A stretch of DNA of 5,429 nucleotides from Actinomycetospora sp. (GTDB lineage: Bacteria > Actinomycetota > Actinomycetes > Mycobacteriales > Pseudonocardiaceae). A program made the translations under genes and the position numbers. Below, in pieces: positions 4,026 through 5,429 of the stretch; within the stretch, counting starts at the first letter, position 1, and each line of letters begins with the position of its first letter. Location of the stretch: positions 1-5,429 of the forward strand of contig JAICLN010000288.1 in NCBI GenBank assembly GCA_025925615.1, given 5' to 3'. Under the pieces are notes generated by a model. The model did not search any database. It was not told the origin of the DNA and saw only the letters and a program-made list of their open reading frames with translations.

Positions 4026-5429
4026 CACCGCCCACGCGGCCAGCAGGCCCCGCACCGGGTCGTCGGTGTGCACCCCCGCGTCGTCCACCCACACCCCCGG
4101 GAAGACCTCGCGCGGCGGCCCGGTCCGGTCGTCGTCCGCGACCGTGACCCGCAGCCGCTCGTGCACGACGACGTCGCCGGCGGGTAGCGCCCGTCCGACC
4201 GCGGCGGCCCACGCCGCGGCGACCGGGAGGTCCGTCCAGGCGGTCACGACGCCGGGTGAGCGCACCTCCCCCCGGTGGCCCGCCGCAGCGGTGGGCAGGT
4301 CGAGCAGGTCGACGAGGGCGGCCGCCCCGCCGGGCGCCACCGGCACCACGCCGTCCGCGTCGAGGCCCGCGAGCAGCCACGGCCGGTCGAGGACGGCCGG
4401 GGCGGGCCCGCGGTCGGGGTCGGCGTCGACGACCCGCCCGGCAGCCGTGCGGACCCGGACCGGCGGCTCGACGTCGGCGACGTCCACCCGGCGCGCGTCG
4501 ACCGCCTCGGCGAGCGCGGTGTGCGCGGCCAGGACGCCCGCGGCCGGCACGGCCCGCGCGGGGTCGCCGAGCCGGGCGAGCAGGTCGGCGGCGTCGTCGG
4601 GGCCCGTCACCCGCAGGTCGACCCGGACCCCGACGGCGGCGAGGAACCCCGCGTCGAGCGTCGGGTCACCGGGGGCCGGGTCGTAGAGCGCGGCGAGGGC
4701 GACCGCGGCTCCGGGGTCCTGGCCCGCGCGTCCGGGGGCCTCGACGGGCAGCCGCCAGTACCCGGGCGCGTGGCCCGCGAGGCGGCCGTGCCGGGCGAGC
4801 CACCACGCCGTGTAGGGCACCGGCTCGCCCGGCAGCCCGACGAGCGCGGACCGGGCCGAGCGGTCGGCAGCGAGCAGCGCCCACGCAGCGTCCCAGCGGT
4901 CGTCGGCGACCAGGTCGAGGTCCCGGACGGCGACCATCGCGCTCGGCGGCCCGGCCGGCTCGGCACCGTTCCAGCCGCTGCTCCCGGTCGCGCCGCTCCA
5001 GCCCGTGGCCGGGTCGACCTCCTCGGCCCACCAGGCCTCCTCGTCGTCGAGGTCGTGGTCGGGACCGACCGGGGCGTCGTCGCGGACCAGGCCGAACCCG
5101 TCGAGCACCCCGGCCCGCAGCAGCGCCGACCGCGCGTGCCCCCCGGCGGCCTCGTCGGCCAGCACCCCGACCGGCGAGTCGTCGCCGACCACCGCGCGCA
5201 GGGCACCGTCGGGCAGCACCAGCTCGTCGGCGCGGCGGTACCCGCCCTCGGCGTCGGGCAGGGCCAGGGCGCCCCACGCCGGGTCCGCGGCCTGGTCGCC
5301 GGCGTCGGCGCGCTGGCGCAGGCCGAGCCCGGCCCGGCCGGGGAGGTCGAGGGCGGCGTCGGCGTCGTCCACCGACCGGGCCACCGCCTCGCGCAGCTCC
5401 GGCTCCCCCAGCAGCGAGCCCGCGTCGGC
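4014..5429 (-). CDS. C-terminal part of a sacsin/HSP90-like ATP-binding protein (5' end cut by window)
   Basis: The minus-strand frame stays open to the window edge, giving the last 471 residues of a longer protein; the GTG at 5384 is internal, because the upstream codons read on as ADAGSLLGEPELREA. Recognisable segments are DPAWGALALPDAEGGYRRADELVLPDG, with the first D at about residue 49 from the edge, AVRDLDLVADDRWDAAWALL (167-186) and PYTAWWLARH (205-214). These resemble the C-terminal half of large actinobacterial proteins, roughly 900-1,100 residues, that carry an N-terminal sacsin-like GHKL/HSP90-type ATPase. That ATPase would lie beyond the right edge, so it cannot be confirmed here. 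The cellular role of these proteins is poorly known; a chaperone-like function is inferred only from the ATPase. The visible part is soluble, Ala/Asp/Val-rich and has no membrane helix. A low-complexity Trp/Gly/Ser insert (WSGATGSSGWNG, + strand 4965-5000) looks like a lineage-specific linker. Confidence 0.72.
   Translation of the reverse strand, partial: ADAGSLLGEPELREAVARSVDDADAALDLPGRAGLGLRQRADAGDQAADPAWGALALPDAEGGYRRADELVLPDGALRAVVGDDSPVGVLADEAAGGHARSALLRAGVLDGFGLVRDDAPVGPDHDLDDEEAWWAEEVDPATGWSGATGSSGWNGAEPAGPPSAMVAVRDLDLVADDRWDAAWALLAADRSARSALVGLPGEPVPYTAWWLARHGRLAGHAPGYWRLPVEAPGRAGQDPGAAVALAALYDPAPGDPTLDAGFLAAVGVRVDLRVTGPDDAADLLARLGDPARAVPAAGVLAAHTALAEAVDARRVDVADVEPPVRVRTAAGRVVDADPDRGPAPAVLDRPWLLAGLDADGVVPVAPGGAAALVDLLDLPTAAAGHRGEVRSPGVVTAWTDLPVAAAWAAAVGRALPAGDVVVHERLRVTVADDDRTGPPREVFPGVWVDDAGVHTDDPVRGLLAAWAVSGA

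Noticed and set aside
4607..5277. Minus-strand open frames of about 200 codons inside the sacsin-like gene, and + strand frames opposite it
   Set aside because: The compositions are dominated by Arg, Pro, Gly and Ser; the frame reading ADELVLPDG and AVRDLDLV is the one with family-like sequence.
5382..5384. GTG at 5384 as the start of the sacsin-like protein
   Set aside because: The frame continues open to the window edge with similar sequence (GEPELREA) and there is no Shine-Dalgarno; the family is much longer, so the start is outside the window.

Overview
The window comes from a very GC-rich actinobacterium. The evidence is strong G/C bias at third codon positions, GTG starts, apparently leaderless promoters and actinobacterial families such as DUF2530. 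A Pseudonocardia-like member of the Pseudonocardiales is a reasonable guess, but the sequence alone cannot settle the genus.

Layout from left to right: (1) an unrecognised four-helix membrane protein on the + strand (16-651), whose ribosome binding site and start codon lie in a 27-bp tandem duplication at the window edge; (2) a convergent junction (652-824) with two strong inverted repeats, probably terminators; (3) on the - strand, sfnG (825-1946), an FMNH2-dependent dimethylsulfone monooxygenase for scavenging organic sulfur; (4) a 231-bp leader upstream of sfnG, with a consensus -35 box, a short ORF for a 26-residue peptide (2104-2024) of the actinobacterial sulfur/cysteine leader type, and RNA pairing able to mask the sfnG Shine-Dalgarno; (5) on the - strand, an AzgA-type NCS2 purine permease (2178-3614); (6) a 90-bp divergent promoter region in which both genes look leaderless; (7) on the + strand, a small DUF2530 membrane protein (3705-3974); (8) a hairpin at a second convergent junction; (9) on the - strand, the C-terminal 471 residues of a large protein resembling actinobacterial sacsin/HSP90-like ATP-binding proteins, truncated by the right edge (4014-5429).

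The most interesting part is the sfnG leader. The promoter, the leaderless leader peptide ending LTRRRHVDFGLLATQACRP, a CTCCTC anti-Shine-Dalgarno inside the peptide gene, a GC-rich hairpin and the GAGGAGG of sfnG together suggest a cysteine-responsive, translation-coupled switch on a dimethylsulfone-scavenging gene. The remaining genes look like ordinary chromosomal content. No mobile element, CRISPR array, tRNA or rRNA was seen.
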